Assembly (NCBI RefSeq): GCF_000803265.1 | Contig: NW_014575407.1 | Location: 186,001-250,000 of the forward strand | Direction: 5' to 3' | DNA: 64,000 nt | From: Ordospora colligata OC4 | Lineage: Eukaryota; Microsporidia; Ordosporidae | In this document: piece by piece, positions 62,340 to 64,000 of the stretch | How positions within the stretch are numbered: the first letter of the stretch is position 1 | Layout: each line of letters starts with the position of its first letter | The notes under the pieces: model-generated | Database searches by the model: none | Seen by the model: the letters and a program-made list of their open reading frames with translations, nothing else | Told to the model about the DNA's origin: nothing | Program-made: the position numbers and the translations under genes

Positions 62340-63587
62340 TCATTGTTTAATGTTCCATACTCCCCCCTTCAGTTCGCAATACTCACCCAGCACCTCAAAA
62401 AATCTAGATGCATCACTAAACTCATTCTGTGCTATTCTTATAACATCGGACTTCCTCCACACGTCTTTGCTTATAAGCATCCCAACTATCCTCTTTCTCA
62501 TGGTATCTCCTTCACACACTGCAAGCATCCCATTTGCTAACACAACCACGCCCTCAGGTAAATTCATCTTCACTGCATCCACATCAACCAACAACTCTTC
62601 ACTCACTTTCTCCACCACACAAGGTTGCAACTTTCGAACTGCATTCATAACTCTCACTCCCATTATTTCCTCAGGTAGCACATTCATCCCTTCATCGAAC
62701 CCCTTCAGGTAATAATACTTGCCATCTCTTCTGCACAGCTCCTCAAGAAGAAAATACTCCCCGTCAATAAAATTCTCAATATCCTTCATCAGAATCCGCT
62801 CATTATGGTTGAAAAGATCTAAAATACTATTTCTGATAGAATGGAGCCTCTTCTCATAAAATGCATTAGAAATAACGTATCGGCCATGCACAAAGTTTGT
62901 GTATGTTTGTAATGCATTCTTTACTGCATTTTCATCTTGATAAAGCAGCATCATCTCTGAAAAATTCACTACCTTCGAGTTCTCAATCGATTTCTTGAGT
63001 TTACCCACAGTCTTCCTTACTTTATCAGGCTTACCAATAACTTGATCATCTTTGCACTTCAAATCCATATCCTTCAATTTATACTCGAGCTCAATAAATT
63101 CCTCAAGATTCATCTTCTTGAGCTGAAAGTTGATGTTCTTCCTCCTATGCTCGTGCTCCTCTCGACTTTCTGCTTTTCTTAGCTGATAACCGTCACATTT
63201 ATTTGCATCATCTACTTCAATGTCTTCATATTTCGGACTAAAAACATGCACACAATCGATCTTTCGAAGAAAAACAATGTTTGCATCATGATCTATCTTG
63301 GCATACCATTGCATAGATAATGGCTTGTGTCCATAACTCCCATAACTTATCATAGAACGATCTTTGGCATCACCAGCTACAGATACACATTTGGTCTTCG
63401 GAAGCTTCATCTTCATCTCCACGTATCCAAAGTCTTGTTTCAGACGAATACCTTCAATCTTAAGATTCTTTTCTGCCTTTGGAAGTCTGTAAAGCGATGC
63501 TGGCATTACGCACTCAACCATTTTTACATCGTACTCAGCAACGACTTTCATAGAAGGATCAAGATCATGCATAATATAGCCAGGCAT
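62340..63587 (-). CDS. RNA polymerase III subunit RPC5-like (C37)
   Basis: RPC5 (yeast C37) forms a dimer with C53 on Pol III and acts in initiation and termination. The N-terminal domain (residues 8-140) has the family layout: [20 protein letters not shown] (family: E.DV.L.....LYL.QYPLR), a long strand with KLPK, and a phrase [20 protein letters not shown], near the family's YAVG....G.LHLTP. The C-terminal 170 residues are helical and end in a winged-helix-like region ([20 protein letters not shown]), as in human RPC5 but not yeast C37. The start at 63587 follows GGGCTTGTTC; the frame upstream is antisense to the DRG gene and is not coding. The length is 415 aa. Confidence 0.72.
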   Translation of the reverse strand: MPGYIMHDLDPSMKVVAEYDVKMVECVMPASLYRLPKAEKNLKIEGIRLKQDFGYVEMKMKLPKTKCVSVAGDAKDRSMISYGSYGHKPLSMQWYAKIDHDANIVFLRKIDCVHVFSPKYEDIEVDDANKCDGYQLRKAESREEHEHRRKNINFQLKKMNLEEFIELEYKLKDMDLKCKDDQVIGKPDKVRKTVGKLKKSIENSKVVNFSEMMLLYQDENAVKNALQTYTNFVHGRYVISNAFYEKRLHSIRNSILDLFNHNERILMKDIENFIDGEYFLLEELCRRDGKYYYLKGFDEGMNVLPEEIMGVRVMNAVRKLQPCVVEKVSEELLVDVDAVKMNLPEGVVVLANGMLAVCEGDTMRKRIVGMLISKDVWRKSDVIRIAQNEFSDASRFFEVLGEYCELKGGVWNIKQ

Positions 63588-63600
63588 GAACAAGCCCTTG
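63588..63600. promoter_or_regulatory. 13-bp shared start region of RPC5-like and DRG genes
   Basis: Only the 13 bases GAACAAGCCCTTG separate the start codons of the divergent genes at 63587 (minus) and 63601 (plus). The single CCC at 63595-63597 is 3 bases before the plus-strand ATG and reads as GGG 7 bases before the minus-strand ATG. If this triplet is a start-site signal, it serves both directions. Confidence 0.6.
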
Positions 63601-64000
63601 ATGAACGTAATGGATAAAATAAAGGAAATAGAGGATGAAATGGCAAGAACACAGAAGAACAAGGCAACAAGCAACCATCTTGGAATTCTTAAAGCAAAGC
63701 TGGCAAAGCTCAGGCGAGAGCTGATAAGTGCACCCAAGGGCGGATCTTCAGGAGAAGGCGGATTTGATGTTGCAAAAACAGGAGTAGCAAGGGTTGGATT
63801 CGTTGGATTCCCGAGTGTTGGGAAAAGCACTCTTATGTCGAAGTTAACAGGGACATTCAGTGCTGTTGCTGAATATGAGTTTACAACCTTAACGACGGTT
63901 CCTGGTGTTTTGTGCTACAACGGAGCAAAAATACAAATCCTAGATCTTCCTGGAATTATAGAAGGGGCTAAAGATGGAAGAGGGCGAGGAAAGCAGGTGC
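63601..64000 (+). CDS. Developmentally regulated GTP-binding protein DRG1/Rbg1 (5' part)
   Basis: This is the 5' part of a DRG-family GTPase, which associates with ribosomes through a DFRP partner and supports translation. The first 133 residues are present; the gene runs off the right edge. The helical N-terminal region ([20 protein letters not shown] followed by [16 protein letters not shown]) is the DRG signature, then [20 protein letters not shown] (G1), [14 protein letters not shown] (G2) and [20 protein letters not shown] (G3). GVAKTG and the KGG..G phrase agree with DRG1/Rbg1. The ATG follows AAGCCCTTG. Confidence 0.95.
   Translation, partial: MNVMDKIKEIEDEMARTQKNKATSNHLGILKAKLAKLRRELISAPKGGSSGEGGFDVAKTGVARVGFVGFPSVGKSTLMSKLTGTFSAVAEYEFTTLTTVPGVLCYNGAKIQILDLPGIIEGAKDGRGRGKQV

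Noticed and set aside
63588..63830. Upstream extension of the RPC5-like frame by about 80 codons (beginning near 63830)
   Set aside because: It is antisense to the conserved N terminus and G1 motif of the DRG GTPase. The GGG-preceded ATG at 63587 is a better start.
1..64000. CRISPR arrays, insertion sequences, retroelements or rRNA
   Set aside because: No regularly spaced repeats, terminal inverted repeats with a transposase frame, reverse transcriptase motif or rRNA core sequence was seen.

Overview
The window looks like a piece of a microsporidian nuclear chromosome. It carries about 50 protein genes in 64 kb and about 88-90% of it is coding. All the recognisable genes are eukaryotic (MCM6, Tra1/TRRAP, BRF1, TAF7, NF-YC, Nog1, Fcf1, Ytm1, Ulp1, syntaxin and VAMP SNAREs, a GCP-family protein, Ase1/PRC1, RanGAP, PP2A-B55, PP5, WNK kinase). 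Proteins are compact, intergenic gaps are often under 100 bp, and only one spliceosomal intron could be supported: 30 nt, two codons into the ribosomal protein S6 gene. Most start codons have a CCC or GGG triplet 0 to about 13 nt upstream, and both ribosomal protein genes also have an AAATTT-like box. These are start-site signals described for Encephalitozoon and other microsporidia. The DNA is AT-rich. I cannot fix the genus from sequence alone. No rRNA, transposon, CRISPR array or bacterial-type operon was seen.

Layout. 1-7 kb: a partial kinetochore-like gene, an ITPase, 6-phosphogluconate dehydrogenase, two orphans, a PX protein, a Qa-SNARE and PP2A-B55. 7-15 kb: Nog1, an orphan, a two-TM protein overlapping MCM6, a small orphan, a SUMO protease, an EF-hand-like protein and a WD protein. 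15-24 kb: LCB2 serine palmitoyltransferase, U2AF65, RhoGAP, a gamma-tubulin complex protein, Gwt1, a pseudouridine synthase and intron-bearing RPS6. 24-32.5 kb: a BIR protein, glucose-6-phosphate isomerase, a small orphan, WNK kinase, RanGAP, a zinc-finger protein and ribosomal protein uL1. 32.6-37.7 kb: tRNA-Leu(UAA), a putative secreted or membrane protein, an amino-acid transporter, an otubain-like protease, Fcf1 and Ytm1. 37.8-51.8 kb: a 10.4 kb Tra1 gene followed by a small orphan, TAF7, a histone-fold protein and BRF1. 51.9-64 kb: a VAMP-like SNARE, an exportin, Mrt4, a tail-anchored orphan, a DHH phosphatase, NF-YC, PP5, a secreted repeat protein, Ase1, an RPC5-like Pol III subunit and the 5' part of a DRG/Rbg1 GTPase.

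Functional themes. Genes for ribosome assembly (Nog1, Fcf1, Ytm1, Mrt4, perhaps Sqt1), transcription (Tra1, TAF7, histone-fold protein, BRF1, RPC5, NF-YC), mitosis and cytoskeleton (GCP, Ase1, BIR, RhoGAP, B55) and membrane traffic (two SNAREs, PX protein) dominate. Metabolism is limited to 6PGD, G6PI, ITPase, SPT and Gwt1. U2AF65 together with the S6 intron indicates that splicing is still active.

Start codons were chosen as ATG. Where several in-frame ATGs exist I usually preferred the one just downstream of a CCC/GGG triplet, and I say so in each entry. Function calls rest on family motifs recognised by eye. No database search was possible.
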